DNA of 64,000 nucleotides from Oscillospiraceae bacterium (GTDB lineage: Bacteria > Bacillota > Clostridia > Oscillospirales > Oscillospiraceae): NCBI GenBank assembly GCA_020025575.1, contig JAHHRW010000001.1, positions 191,637 to 255,636 on the forward strand, read 5' to 3'. This document shows, in pieces, positions 9,377-18,340 of the stretch (positions within the stretch are counted from its first letter, which is position 1; every line of letters begins with the position of its first letter). The notes under the pieces were generated by a model. That model worked only from the letters and a program-made list of their open reading frames with translations. It searched no databases and was not told where the DNA came from. Both the position numbers and the translations under genes were made by a program.

Positions 9377-9691
9377 CTATACAGCCTCCTTGATGTGTAC
9401 CAGCTTATCAATGCCAGAGGTGCGAAATACGCGCATGGGCTGCTCCCCTATTCCGGTCATAGACAGGGTTCCTTCAATTTGGGCCATTCGCCGCATACAA
9501 TTGATTACAACCGCAATTCCGGATGAATCTACAAACGTTACATCAGTAAAATCTAAGATACACTCCTCAGGTGTATAGGCCTCGATTTTCGCTGCAATTT
9601 TATCAATATAGGCCCGAGCCCTGTGATGATCTATCTCGCCAGAAAGTGCGATGGTGAGTTTTCCATCTTGTAAGAAACTGGTGAAGTTCAT
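9377..9691 (-). CDS. spoIIAA: Anti-anti-sigma factor SpoIIAA
   Basis: This is a 104-residue STAS-domain protein. The phosphorylatable serine is in FVDSSGIAVVI, the standard SpoIIAA/RsbV signature. The unphosphorylated form binds SpoIIAB and frees sigma-F. It is the first gene of spoIIA, with a GGGAGG site upstream and a candidate sigma-H promoter at 9729-9754. Confidence 0.95.
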   Translation of the reverse strand: MNFTSFLQDGKLTIALSGEIDHHRARAYIDKIAAKIEAYTPEECILDFTDVTFVDSSGIAVVINCMRRMAQIEGTLSMTGIGEQPMRVFRTSGIDKLVHIKEAV

Positions 9692-9728
9692 GGTTTTATC
9701 CTCCCTTGGTATTTTGTATTTTTAGTAT

Positions 9729-9754
9729 ATTCCCTGTGTAATGAATATTCCGTC
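9729..9754 (-). promoter_or_regulatory. Candidate sigma-H promoter of spoIIA
   Basis: On the minus strand, CGGAATAT and GGGAATAT are about 14 bases apart, 40-60 bases before spoIIAA. This resembles the sigma-H pattern (RNAGGAWWW, GAAT) known for spoIIA in Bacillus. No sigma-A-type -35/-10 pair is evident. Confidence 0.45.
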
Positions 9755-9770
9755 GTAAGGTGGAAAGCAA

Positions 9771-9818
9771 AAAAATAAGCGTGCGTTGCAACCTTGCGGT
9801 TTACAACGCACGCTTTGG
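9771..9818 (-). terminator. Terminator of valS
   Basis: AGCGTGCGTTG pairs with CAACGCACGCT and is followed by TATTTTTTT on the minus strand, directly after the valS stop at 9829. Confidence 0.9.
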
Positions 9819-9828
9819 ATTTGTTGAA

Positions 9829-12468
9829 TTACAGTTTCTTTAGCGCAGCCTCGCTCTGCTCCAGCTGTTCGATGAGTGCAGAAGCCTTTGCGGCCTTTTC
9901 TTTTTCACCAGCAACAACAGCCTCAGGGGCACGAGAAACAAACTTCTCGTTATTCAGCTTACCTTCTATCTGTGCCAGATTCTTACGGGCCTTCTCCAAT
10001 TCCTTGGCAATTCGTTCCAGCTCCTTGGACACATCCACCAGCTGACCCATCGGGATATACAGCTTTGCATCAGCAGTGGTGCAGGTCACCATGCCATCCA
10101 GATTCTCCGGTTCTGCATTCAGAATGGTTACCTGATCTGCATATGCCAGTCTCTGCAAATAGCCTTCACCTTCAGCAAAAACCTGGGGTTTGGTTGTCAG
10201 GACAAACAGTGCAGCCTTCTTGCTGGGCGGAACATTCATTTCAGCACGGCGATTACGGATAGAACGGATGGCTTCCATTACAGACTCCATCAGTGCCTCT
10301 TCTGTCTTGAAGTTCAGTGCCTCAGAATACTCCGGCCACTTTGCAACGATCAGAGCCTCTCCCTCGTGAGGCAGACTCTGCCAGATTTCCTCCGTGATGA
10401 AGGGCATAAACGGATGCAGCAGACGCAGGGTCTGATCCAGAACATAAACAAGAACCTGAATTGCAGTCTGCTTGCGCTCTGCGTCCTCGGAGTACAGTCT
10501 GGCCTTTGTCAGCTCGATATACCAGTCACAGTAGGTATCCCAGATGAAGTCATAGACCTTCTGAACAGCAACACCCAGCTCATACTTCTCCAGATTTTCG
10601 GTAACTTCTGCAATCAGGGTGTTCAATTTCGACAGCACCCACTTGTCAGCGGTTTCGAGCTTTGATTCTTCCGGCAGCTCGTTGACAGCATCCTCACTCA
10701 GGTTCATCAGAACATAACGGCTGGCGTTCCAGAGTTTATTTGCAAAGTTACGCATTGCTTCGCAGCGCTCAACATAGAAACGCATATCGTTTCCGGGGGA
10801 GTTGCCGGTAACCATGTTCATTCTCAGAGCATCACAGCCGTACTTGTCGATCATTTCCAGAGGATCAATGCCGTTGCCCAGAGATTTGGACATCTTTCTG
10901 CCCTTATCGTCACGAACCAGGCCATGAATCAGCACGGTGTGGAAAGGCGTCTTACCGGTGTGCTCACAGCCGGAGAAAATCATTCTTGCGACCCAGAAGA
11001 AGATGATGTCATAACCGGTAACCAGAACATCGGTGGGATAGAAATAATCAAGGTCGGCATTCTCCTCAGGCCAGCCCAGTGTCTCAAACGGCCACAGTGC
11101 GGAGCTGAACCAGGTATCCAGAACATCCGGGTCACGCTCGATATTGGTGGAGCCGCACTTCTCACACTTGCATGCATCCTCACGGGAAACCGTGATGTGA
11201 CCGCAGTCTGCACAAGTCCATGCAGGAATCTGATGTCCCCACCACAGCTGACGGGAAATACACCAGTCACGGACATTCTCCATCCAGTTCAGATAGGTTT
11301 TGCTGAAACGCTCGGGAACAAACTTGATTTCGTTCTCCTTAACCACACGAATGGCTTCCTCCGCCAGAGGCTTCATTTTAACGAACCACTGTGCAGAGAT
11401 GATCGGCTCTACATCGTTGTGGCAGCGGTAACAGGTGCCGACATTGTGAGAATAGTCCTCAACCTTAACCAGATAACCTTCTGCGTCCAGATCTGCAACA
11501 ATCGCCTTACGGGCTTCGTAGCGATCCATTCCCTCATACTTTCCGCCAAACGCATTGACCTTACCGTTGTCATCTAGAACTCGAATCACTTCCAGATTAT
11601 GACGCAGACCAACTTCAAAGTCATTGGGGTCATGGGCGGGAGTCATCTTAACGCAGCCGGTACCAAATTCCATTTCGGCATAATCATCGGCAACCACAGG
11701 AATTTCCTTATTTAACAGGGGCAGAATCACATTCTTGCCAACAATATCCTTGTAACGCTCATCATTGGGGTTGACGCAAACACCAGAGTCACCCAGCATG
11801 GTCTCAGGACGAGTGGTTGCTACGATCACTTCGCCAGAGCCATCTGCCAGAGGATAGCGGATGTGCCACAGATGACCGGGCTTATCCACATACTCAACCT
11901 CAGCATCGGACAGAGCGGTCACACAGTTGGGACACCAGTTGATGATACGGCTTCCCTTATAGATCAGGCCCTTTTCATACAGAGAAACAAAAACCTCACG
12001 AACAGCCTTGGAGCAGCCATCGTCCATGGTGAATCTGGCACGATCCCAGTCACAGCTGGCGCCCAGTTTCTTCTGCTGTTCGACAATGCGGTTGCCATAG
12101 CGGTGTTTCCAATCCCACACACGCTCCAGGAACTTTTCACGGCCCAGATCATATCGGGTCAGCCCTTCTTTGCGCAGCTCTTCTTCCACCTTGATCTGGG
12201 TAGCAATGCCTGCGTGGTCAACACCAGGAATCCACAGCGCGTTATACCCCTGCATACGCTTAAAGCGAATCAGCGTATCCTGGAGTGTTGCATCCATGGC
12301 GTGACCCATGTGCAGCTGTCCCGTGACATTAGGGGGCGGCATGACGATCGTAAAAGGTTTCTTGCTTTCGTCCTTTTCTGCGTGGAAGTACTTGTTGTCT
12401 TCCCACATTTTGTAAACGGAAGACTCGACCTCATGGGGTTCATAAATCTTTGGCAGTTCTCTTGCCAT
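9829..12468 (-). CDS. valS: Valyl-tRNA synthetase
   Basis: The enzyme charges tRNA-Val with valine. The start is ATG 12468, with AGGAGA upstream, giving 879 residues; a longer frame upstream only reads through the T-box leader. The class I signatures are HMGH (53-56) within PPNVTGQLHMGHA and KMSKS in GRKMSKSLGNG. The editing domain lies between, with TTRPETMLGDSGVCVNP, and a Cys-rich zinc site (CADCGH ... CKCEKCGS) is present. The end is the Val-specific coiled coil (about 815-879, ELERIAKELEKARKNLAQIE). It is monocistronic between a T-box leader and a terminator. Confidence 0.97.
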   Translation of the reverse strand: MARELPKIYEPHEVESSVYKMWEDNKYFHAEKDESKKPFTIVMPPPNVTGQLHMGHAMDATLQDTLIRFKRMQGYNALWIPGVDHAGIATQIKVEEELRKEGLTRYDLGREKFLERVWDWKHRYGNRIVEQQKKLGASCDWDRARFTMDDGCSKAVREVFVSLYEKGLIYKGSRIINWCPNCVTALSDAEVEYVDKPGHLWHIRYPLADGSGEVIVATTRPETMLGDSGVCVNPNDERYKDIVGKNVILPLLNKEIPVVADDYAEMEFGTGCVKMTPAHDPNDFEVGLRHNLEVIRVLDDNGKVNAFGGKYEGMDRYEARKAIVADLDAEGYLVKVEDYSHNVGTCYRCHNDVEPIISAQWFVKMKPLAEEAIRVVKENEIKFVPERFSKTYLNWMENVRDWCISRQLWWGHQIPAWTCADCGHITVSREDACKCEKCGSTNIERDPDVLDTWFSSALWPFETLGWPEENADLDYFYPTDVLVTGYDIIFFWVARMIFSGCEHTGKTPFHTVLIHGLVRDDKGRKMSKSLGNGIDPLEMIDKYGCDALRMNMVTGNSPGNDMRFYVERCEAMRNFANKLWNASRYVLMNLSEDAVNELPEESKLETADKWVLSKLNTLIAEVTENLEKYELGVAVQKVYDFIWDTYCDWYIELTKARLYSEDAERKQTAIQVLVYVLDQTLRLLHPFMPFITEEIWQSLPHEGEALIVAKWPEYSEALNFKTEEALMESVMEAIRSIRNRRAEMNVPPSKKAALFVLTTKPQVFAEGEGYLQRLAYADQVTILNAEPENLDGMVTCTTADAKLYIPMGQLVDVSKELERIAKELEKARKNLAQIEGKLNNEKFVSRAPEAVVAGEKEKAAKASALIEQLEQSEAALKKL

Positions 12469-12499
12469 ACAAATATCTCTCCTTACTAGGTTATTTGAT

Positions 12500-12742
12500 A
12501 AATAAAAACGCCCTAAGCATTTCTGCTCAGGGCGAAAAACACATTTCCGCGGTACCACCTGAATTTCCGGAAAATTCCGGACACTCCATTGTGCTATAAC
12601 GGGCATACCCGGTCTCCCCTACTGGTGGTTCAAGGAAACTGCTCTGGGGCGACCATCCGCACACAATCTTTGCGTATTTGCACCAAACATACGCTCTCTG
12701 AAAAGATTTTGGGGCGGAACCTCCCCTTCTTTGCATTTTACA
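12500..12742 (-). promoter_or_regulatory. T-box riboswitch (Val) of valS
   Basis: The leader RNA has the conserved T-box sequence GGTGGTACCGCG (complement at 12547-12560), followed by a terminator stem (12509-12534, CGCCCTGAGCA with TGCTTAGGGCG) and a T run at 12502-12508. The likely specifier codon is GUC (Val) at 12651-12653, by alignment with the tyrS leader. Uncharged tRNA-Val should favour the antiterminator and valS expression. Confidence 0.93.
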
Positions 12743-12747
12743 ATAAA

Positions 12748-12776
12748 AAGATACCATATTGGAAGAATCTTGTCAA
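12748..12776 (-). promoter_or_regulatory. Promoter of the valS T-box leader
   Basis: TTGACA (12771-12776) and TATCTT (12748-12753) are separated by 17 bases on the minus strand. It is back to back with the promoter at 12790-12818. Confidence 0.8.
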
Positions 12777-12789
12777 GGCATCAAAGCCG

Positions 12790-12818
12790 TTGACACCGGA
12801 TTGTTTTTTCGATAAAAT
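12790..12818 (+). promoter_or_regulatory. Promoter of the nuclease gene pair
   Basis: TTGACA (12790-12795), a 17-base spacer and TAAAAT (12813-12818) lie 32 bases upstream of the first ATG. This is a near-consensus sigma-A promoter. Confidence 0.85.
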
Positions 12819-12849
12819 GACGGTGATATCTAGAAAAAGGAGAAATTAC

Positions 12850-13245
12850 ATGACTTTAGTAGCATGTGTTGATAACGGTCTAGGCCTACAGTTCAACAGT
12901 CGGCGGCAGAGTCAAGACCGTGTCCTGCGAAAAAAACTTCTGGATATGGTTGATTCTAGGCTGCTTATGAATCCGTATTCTGCTAAAATGTTCGGTTTCC
13001 ATGAAAAGATAATGGTTTCAGACAGATTTCTTTCCGATGCCGGTCCAGATGATTGGGTGTTTATAGAAGACGAATCATATATTTCTTATGCAGAAAAAAT
13101 AGAAAAAATCGTGCTGTTTCGCTGGAATCGTGACTATCCGAGAGATTTGTATTTTACATTTCCTGGGCAATGGCATTTGGTCAGCCAGGAAGATTTCTCG
13201 GGAAACAGCCATGAGAATATCACAATGGAGATGTATCAAAGATGA
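12850..13245 (+). CDS. Conserved small protein coupled to the nuclease, function unknown
   Basis: The protein has 131 residues, no signal peptide and no membrane segment. The ATG at 12850 follows AAGGAG. The N-terminus (TLVACVDNGLGLQFNSRRQS) resembles a beta-strand/loop of a small alpha/beta fold. The tail has WNRDYPRDLYFTF. I recall similar proteins next to nuclease genes in gut Clostridia, but no biochemical role is known to me. Its stop overlaps the nuclease start by four bases (ATGA), so the two are translated together. One possibility is a cytoplasmic inhibitor or chaperone of the nuclease. A faint likeness to the dihydrofolate reductase N-terminus (VACVDNGLGLQFN) is not strong enough to name it. 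Confidence 0.8.
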   Translation: MTLVACVDNGLGLQFNSRRQSQDRVLRKKLLDMVDSRLLMNPYSAKMFGFHEKIMVSDRFLSDAGPDDWVFIEDESYISYAEKIEKIVLFRWNRDYPRDLYFTFPGQWHLVSQEDFSGNSHENITMEMYQR

Positions 13246-13964
13246 CAAAAAGAAGAAAATCGAATACGAGGTTAAAAGGCTGGCAAAAATTCGCTGCATT
13301 CGTGCTGCTTTTGGTAATAGCCCTGGTTAAGACTCTCATTGGTGACCCAACCGTTCCACATGCCCCCTCTGTTAGCCTGCAGGACATTCCCGCCTACTCC
13401 GGCCAACCTTATGTGGTGATTTCGGATAATATTCCAGATTTTACAGAGGAAGAAAAACAGCTATGTGGGTTTGAAGACTATGCTCCATTAGATCCTCTGG
13501 GCCGATGTGGCGTTGCCTTTGCCTGCATCAACGAATCCACCATGCCTGATGAAGAACGTGGCAACATCAGCAGCATTAAGCCTTCTGGATGGCACAGTGT
13601 GAAATACGAGGGGATATCGGGCGGCAGCCTGTATAACCGATGCCACCTGATTGGATGGCAGCTTGCCGGAGAAAATGCCAACAAGCTGAACCTGATTACA
13701 GGCACCCGGTACATGAATGTCGATGGCATGCTGCCCTTCGAGAATATGGTTGCAGACTATGTGAAAGAAACCGGAAACCATGTACTGTATCGTGTTACCC
13801 CCATATATGATGGCGATAACTTGGTAGCCAATGGTGTACAGATGGAAGCATATTCCGTAGAGGATGAGGGCGAGGGAATCATGTTTCATGTATTCTGCTA
13901 TAATGTACAGCCTGGCATTGAAATCGACTACGCCACCGGAGAGAGCCGGAAAAATAATACATAA
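13242..13964 (+). CDS. Membrane-anchored DNA/RNA non-specific endonuclease (EndA/NucA-like)
   Basis: The protein has 240 residues with an N-terminal membrane anchor or signal (about 15-33, KFAAFVLLLVIALVKTLI) and an exported beta-beta-alpha-metal nuclease domain. The catalytic histidine is in YNRCHLIGWQLAG (His135), followed by the metal-binding NLITGTRYMN and GMLPFEN motifs typical of the Endonuclease_NS_2 family. This subfamily has NRCH where EndA has DRGH. It probably degrades DNA at the cell surface, for nutrients, competence or defence against DNA. It is co-translated with the preceding small protein. An IS200-type element begins within about five bases of its stop codon. Confidence 0.9.
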   Translation: MTKRRKSNTRLKGWQKFAAFVLLLVIALVKTLIGDPTVPHAPSVSLQDIPAYSGQPYVVISDNIPDFTEEEKQLCGFEDYAPLDPLGRCGVAFACINESTMPDEERGNISSIKPSGWHSVKYEGISGGSLYNRCHLIGWQLAGENANKLNLITGTRYMNVDGMLPFENMVADYVKETGNHVLYRVTPIYDGDNLVANGVQMEAYSVEDEGEGIMFHVFCYNVQPGIEIDYATGESRKNNT

Positions 13965-13967
13965 AAA

Positions 13968-14655
13968 GGAACCCCCCGGTAAAACCGGGGGTTCTTCATA
14001 TGCGGGCGTAGCCCTATGCTCTGCGCGTAACACGTAAACGCGTAAGTACGATCCGCCAACTGCTAAAGATTGTTACCTGCGGCCTGTAAACGGGCCTGCG
14101 GACGGAATCACTAACTGTTCGCCCATCTCGTCTTCTTTCAGCTGGTTTTGGATATACTCCGCAATTCGTTTCTCGTTCTTGCCCACGGTGTCGACGTAGT
14201 AACCTCGACACCAAAATTCCCGATTGCGATATTTATACCTTAATTCCCCGAATTGCTCATACATCATTGCTGCACTTTTCCCCTTTAAGTAACCCATGAA
14301 CCCGGAAACGGAATACTTTGGAGGTATTTCTACGAAGAGGTGGATATGATCCGGGCACGCTTCTGCCTCGATAATCTTCACGCCTTTCCATTCGCATAAC
14401 TGCCGGAGAATCTTACCAATTGCCAGTCTTTTCTGCCTATAGAAGACTCTTCGGCGGTATTTCGCTGCAAATACGATGTGGTATTTGCAATTCCATTTGC
14501 TGTGTGATAAACTGTTGATGTCATTCATCCCCATGGTGAGTGCCTCCCTGTTATGTTTTATCGTGCAGTTGGCGGACCGCATGATTATCGTAACAGGGAT
14601 TATTACTCAACGCCATAGGCTTTATTGAACCACTGGCCTAGCCAGTGGTTTTCTT
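13968..14655 (-). mobile_element. IS200-type insertion sequence (tnpA only)
   Basis: The element holds one Y1 transposase gene flanked by subterminal hairpins. The right-end hairpin (13969-13994, GAACCCCCCGG with CCGGGGGTTC) lies downstream of tnpA. The left-end perfect palindrome (14628-14650, AACCACTGGC/GCCAGTGGTT) lies upstream. Such hairpins are what the HUH transposase recognises on single-stranded DNA. The exact ends are not resolved, and no tnpB is present. Another palindrome, built on ACGCGT, is near 14035. Confidence 0.8.
14073..14534 (-). CDS. tnpA: IS200/IS605-family Y1 transposase TnpA
   Basis: The start is ATG 14534, with AGGGAGG 8 bases upstream, giving 153 residues. The HUH motif is HIH (63-65) in PDHIHLFVEIPPK, and the catalytic Tyr127 and Gln131 lie in YIQNQ, the same numbering as in IS608 TnpA. 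The N-terminus SLSHSKWNCKYHIVFAAKYR is the family hallmark. The gene is intact, so the element may still move by single-strand peel-and-paste. The 20-odd-residue C-terminal tail (EQLVIPSAGPF) is usual for IS200. Confidence 0.95.
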   Translation of the reverse strand: MGMNDINSLSHSKWNCKYHIVFAAKYRRRVFYRQKRLAIGKILRQLCEWKGVKIIEAEACPDHIHLFVEIPPKYSVSGFMGYLKGKSAAMMYEQFGELRYKYRNREFWCRGYYVDTVGKNEKRIAEYIQNQLKEDEMGEQLVIPSAGPFTGRR

Positions 14656-14663
14656 TATACAAT

Positions 14664-14692
14664 AAAATCCCACCCATCTCGGGTGGGATTTT
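14664..14692 (-). terminator. Terminator of the ABC exporter operon (bidirectional)
   Basis: AAAATCCCACCC pairs with GGGTGGGATTTT around a 5-base loop, with A/T tails on both sides. It lies 80 bases after the ABC gene stop at 14772 and beside the IS left end. Confidence 0.8.
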
Positions 14693-14771
14693 ATTATTTA
14701 CTGAATATCCGGTTTTATCCGCTACCATAGCGTATGGGTTTGTACACCGATGGCGAAGAAGAGAACATATG

Positions 14772-16400
14772 TTATATTTCAATCATCTTTCCGCCGGTAA
14801 AATTATAAATCCGATGGGATATGGAGATAACAGTTCTGTCAGTTGAGGCATTACAAAGGGCTTTTAGAACAGTTTGTTCTGTTTCCGCATCCAGATTAGC
14901 AGTGATCTCGTCCAACAGCAAAATCTGTGGTTCGGCAGCAACTGCTCTGGCTATGGAAAGGAGCTGCCACTGTCCCTGAGATAACAGCGCAGGCGTACAT
15001 TCGGTCTCATATCCACGTTCGAGATTACAGATAGTCTCATGGATACCTGCCAATTTTGCTGCTGCGCATACCATTTCATCTGTGATAGAACGGTCAAACA
15101 GCGTAATCTGGTCCTTAACCGTTCCGGGAACCATTTGAAAAGACTGGTTTACATAGCCAAAGATTTTGCGTTTTTCAGAATCTGCAATGGCAGAGGCATT
15201 GACCCCGTTGATGAGCACTTCACCCTTCTGAGGCCGGTATAACCCCAAAAGCAATTTGAAAATGGTTGTTTTTCCCGCTCCAGTGCGCCCTGAGAGCGTA
15301 ATCTGTTCTCCCGAATCCACAGAAAAACTGACATTCTGCAAAACGACGTTTTCATCATAGCCAAATGTGACATTTCGCAGCTCCACACAGTGAGAAGAAG
15401 AAACGTTTGGCATGTCTTCTGTCGCCCAACGCTCAGGCTGATCAAGAAAACCATTGATTCGGCTTACACCTGCAACAGCGGACTGTATGGTTTGAATTTC
15501 CATTCCGAGGCTTTCTATGGGAGAAAAAACCTGGGCAATGTAATTGATAATTGCAACACAGGTGCCGGCAGACATCCCGAAGAATGCTAAAATCTTCGGA
15601 TCGCTGGAGGCTGAAAAAAGCATTACAATGGCTACAATGATGGCATTCAAAATCAGAATCACTGGGGAATAAATGGAGTCGAAGAAGTTGGTCCTTTCAA
15701 TTGCCTGATAACATTGGCCAATATAATTGTCATAGTGTCTCTCCATGTATGGCTCTTTTCCAAGCGTATGGATGGTGCGGATGCATCGAATAGACTCGGG
15801 AATATGATTTGACGCCCGACTAACGGCTGCACGGTTTGCAAGCTGCGCGGCCAGAATCTTTTTCTGCACCGACCTTGTAAAAAGGAAAATGACGGGCAGC
15901 AACGCAAGCAGCAACAACGCAAGGCCTCTTGTCTTCGTCCATACAATAACCAAGATACTGATCATTTTACATACATCTGCAAACATGCTGATGATGCCTG
16001 AGGTAAACAGTGTTTCTACCGTATTGACATCGCCCACAAAACGGGCAACTACTGCACCGGGCTCCTGCTGATTCAGACTGTCTGCGCTGAGGCGAGTGAG
16101 TTTTTCTGAAAGGCTACTGCGCAGTGCATGTGTAATCTTCTGCCCGAAAACGATCAAAAGGGATTCTCGAGATGATTCCAAAATGCCGGAGAGCGAAATC
16201 CAGACGAAATAGGACACGATGATAGAAAACGACAAAGATGTACCGGCCGTCATTTTATCGATAACCGTTCCAAGTACCAGCGGCGGAATCAGAGAGGCTA
16301 CCACAGATCCCAATACAGCCAGAACAACCCCAATACAGAGCCAATGGAACCGGATTGCAGTATGAATGATAATCTGCAGCACGTGATTTTTATGTTTCAT
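14772..16400 (-). CDS. ABC exporter half-transporter (catalytically intact subunit)
   Basis: The protein has 542 residues. An N-terminal transmembrane domain of about six helices is followed by an ATPase domain. Walker A is GRTGAGKTT (about 371), the signature is LLSQGQWQLLS and Walker B is ILLLDEITANLD with an intact catalytic Glu; the H-loop is SISHR. The start is ATG 16400, with GGAGG 8 bases upstream; it overlaps the first subunit gene by 11 bases, so they form one operon and probably a heterodimer. The signature has Gln for Gly (LSQGQ). The substrate is unknown; the fold is that of multidrug, lipid or peptide exporters. Confidence 0.9.
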   Translation of the reverse strand: MKHKNHVLQIIIHTAIRFHWLCIGVVLAVLGSVVASLIPPLVLGTVIDKMTAGTSLSFSIIVSYFVWISLSGILESSRESLLIVFGQKITHALRSSLSEKLTRLSADSLNQQEPGAVVARFVGDVNTVETLFTSGIISMFADVCKMISILVIVWTKTRGLALLLLALLPVIFLFTRSVQKKILAAQLANRAAVSRASNHIPESIRCIRTIHTLGKEPYMERHYDNYIGQCYQAIERTNFFDSIYSPVILILNAIIVAIVMLFSASSDPKILAFFGMSAGTCVAIINYIAQVFSPIESLGMEIQTIQSAVAGVSRINGFLDQPERWATEDMPNVSSSHCVELRNVTFGYDENVVLQNVSFSVDSGEQITLSGRTGAGKTTIFKLLLGLYRPQKGEVLINGVNASAIADSEKRKIFGYVNQSFQMVPGTVKDQITLFDRSITDEMVCAAAKLAGIHETICNLERGYETECTPALLSQGQWQLLSIARAVAAEPQILLLDEITANLDAETEQTVLKALCNASTDRTVISISHRIYNFTGGKMIEI

Positions 16401-18216
16401 CGGAGCGACCTCCTTCCTGCGCACGATAAAGTTCTGCGTATTGAGGAACCTGATTCATCAGCATGTCATGTGTACCAGTAACGACTCTTCCCGGCTCCAT
16501 CCAGATGATCTGCTGTAATTGCGAGAAAAGATACAAGCGGTGGGAAATCAGCAGTACGATACTATCTTTCGCAAGTTCTTTCAAATTTGAAAAAACACGC
16601 TCCTCTGTATCCCTGTCCAGTGCTGAAAAGGGGTCATCCAAAATAAGAATCGGTTTCCTGTGACATAATGTTCTGGCCAACGCAAGACGTTGAGCCTGAC
16701 CACCAGACAGTTTCACACCGCCGTTTCCGACGATGGTATCAATGCCGCTGCTCATTTGGTGCACTTCCTGATCCAAACAGACCGTGCGAAGATAGGATGC
16801 TGCGTCGTCACTGTCCCCCATCAAAATATTATTTTTGATGCTGTCGTTGAGCAGCTCTGGGTCGTGTCCCAGATAACCTATAATACCGTGGCGGACTGAA
16901 TCTGGTAAATTGCGCAGTTCTCTATCGCCAAATTTGATGGATCCGAAATAAGGATATTCTAGCAGAAAAGCTTTCCCCAATGTGGATTTTCCGCAGGCAA
17001 CAGGCCCGGTAATGCCGATGATCTGTCCCGGAACGGCATCAAAAGACAGATTTTCAAAGACCGGCTCCGCAGCAGGATAAGAAAAGCTCAAATTCCGCAC
17101 GGTAAGTGTTTCGGCTGCAACTGCCGGGGTTGGCTCAGTGTATTCTGATGAAATCATAAATGGTTTGATGCGTTTCCAGGATACCTGCGCCTTGTGGACT
17201 GAATTGAAAAGTTTGGCTGCCTTAGAGGATTTCACCGACAATTTCGTATAGCAGGATAAAAAGGTGGTGAATACAGCAATATCCCAACTGTTCCAACCTT
17301 GCCCCAGAACATTCCTGGAACCATAATATAGAATAAACAATACACTGACCATACCAATAACATGGTACAAAGGCGGCAGTGCTGCAATCCAGATATTCGC
17401 CGTCACCGCCGACTTTTCATAAGCAGCAAGACGCTGCTCATACGCTTCATTCCGCTGCAATTCACAGCCGAAGATTCGATAAGTGATGGCATTGGATGCT
17501 CTGTCCAATGTATCAGCACTCAATTTTCCTGCCTGATTCTTGTATTCGGCACCGGTACGTTGCACCAGTTTCTTCATTTTTTCGGCAAGGAAATAAGAAA
17601 TGGGCGGAAACAGCAAAACAAGGAGTGTAAGGCGCCAATCATAATAAAGCAGCATCCCACAATAGCAGACAAGTGCAACTCCGGTATCAAATACCTCTGT
17701 TGTAAATTTCCGCATTCCCTCTGCGCAGTCATCTACGTCAGAGATTGCTTTTGTCATGACGTTGCCGATCCCTTCCTGCTCCAATTCTGCCTTCGTTTTC
17801 CCCAGCAGGTTATGATACAGGACTTTCTTCATTGAGCGGTTTACATTGTTTGCAAATCGCCGCACATAGAACCGCTTGATGTATCGGGTGCCCTGAACAA
17901 TGCAGATAATTGCGACATACCACGACACCAATTGCAGCATTGCCTGAAAAGTGGATTGTCCGGATAGGATATCTACAAGACACCCTGCCAGTTTTCCCTC
18001 AAACCAGGGACTGGCCAGCAAGCCAAGATTGTAGATCAGGCCGGAAATTGTGACTGCCAGCAAAACACCCCACTCTGCGCGGAAATAGCTGATAATAGAA
18101 TCAGCACGAAAAGAACTTCTATTTCTTAACGATATGCGTTTCGGTTTTTTTATCATATGATTCACCATACTCCCTTTGCTTGATCCATCTAAGTCCTTTA
18201 CCGTATTCCTCTGCAT
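16390..18216 (-). CDS. ABC exporter half-transporter (degenerate-site subunit)
   Basis: The protein has about 608 residues, with a six-helix membrane domain starting near residue 50 and a C-terminal ATPase. Walker A is GPVACGKST and the signature is KLSGGQAQRLALA. Walker B is ILILDDPFSALD, in which Asp replaces the catalytic Glu, and the H-loop is LLISHRLYLFS. One degenerate and one intact site is the usual pattern of heterodimeric exporters such as BmrCD or TM287/288. The start is uncertain: ATG 18216 has a weak site, while an AAGGGAG sits just before GTG 18165 and ATG 18156. The last is 20 codons in and still upstream of the first membrane helix. Confidence 0.9.
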   Translation of the reverse strand: MQRNTVKDLDGSSKGSMVNHMIKKPKRISLRNRSSFRADSIISYFRAEWGVLLAVTISGLIYNLGLLASPWFEGKLAGCLVDILSGQSTFQAMLQLVSWYVAIICIVQGTRYIKRFYVRRFANNVNRSMKKVLYHNLLGKTKAELEQEGIGNVMTKAISDVDDCAEGMRKFTTEVFDTGVALVCYCGMLLYYDWRLTLLVLLFPPISYFLAEKMKKLVQRTGAEYKNQAGKLSADTLDRASNAITYRIFGCELQRNEAYEQRLAAYEKSAVTANIWIAALPPLYHVIGMVSVLFILYYGSRNVLGQGWNSWDIAVFTTFLSCYTKLSVKSSKAAKLFNSVHKAQVSWKRIKPFMISSEYTEPTPAVAAETLTVRNLSFSYPAAEPVFENLSFDAVPGQIIGITGPVACGKSTLGKAFLLEYPYFGSIKFGDRELRNLPDSVRHGIIGYLGHDPELLNDSIKNNILMGDSDDAASYLRTVCLDQEVHQMSSGIDTIVGNGGVKLSGGQAQRLALARTLCHRKPILILDDPFSALDRDTEERVFSNLKELAKDSIVLLISHRLYLFSQLQQIIWMEPGRVVTGTHDMLMNQVPQYAELYRAQEGGRSDET

Positions 18217-18340
18217 TTTCAAATTTTCCAGATTAAAACCATATTACTCTTTCATTTTAAATATGGACTGAGCCATTCAGTTGATTTCCTTTTCAGAAAT
18301 TGCAGGCAGCAGTTTCCTCTATCTCATTTTTAGAAAAAGT

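Noticed and set aside
12469..12606. Upstream extension of the valS frame
   Set aside because: It translates the T-box terminator; the start with a proper ribosome binding site is 12468.
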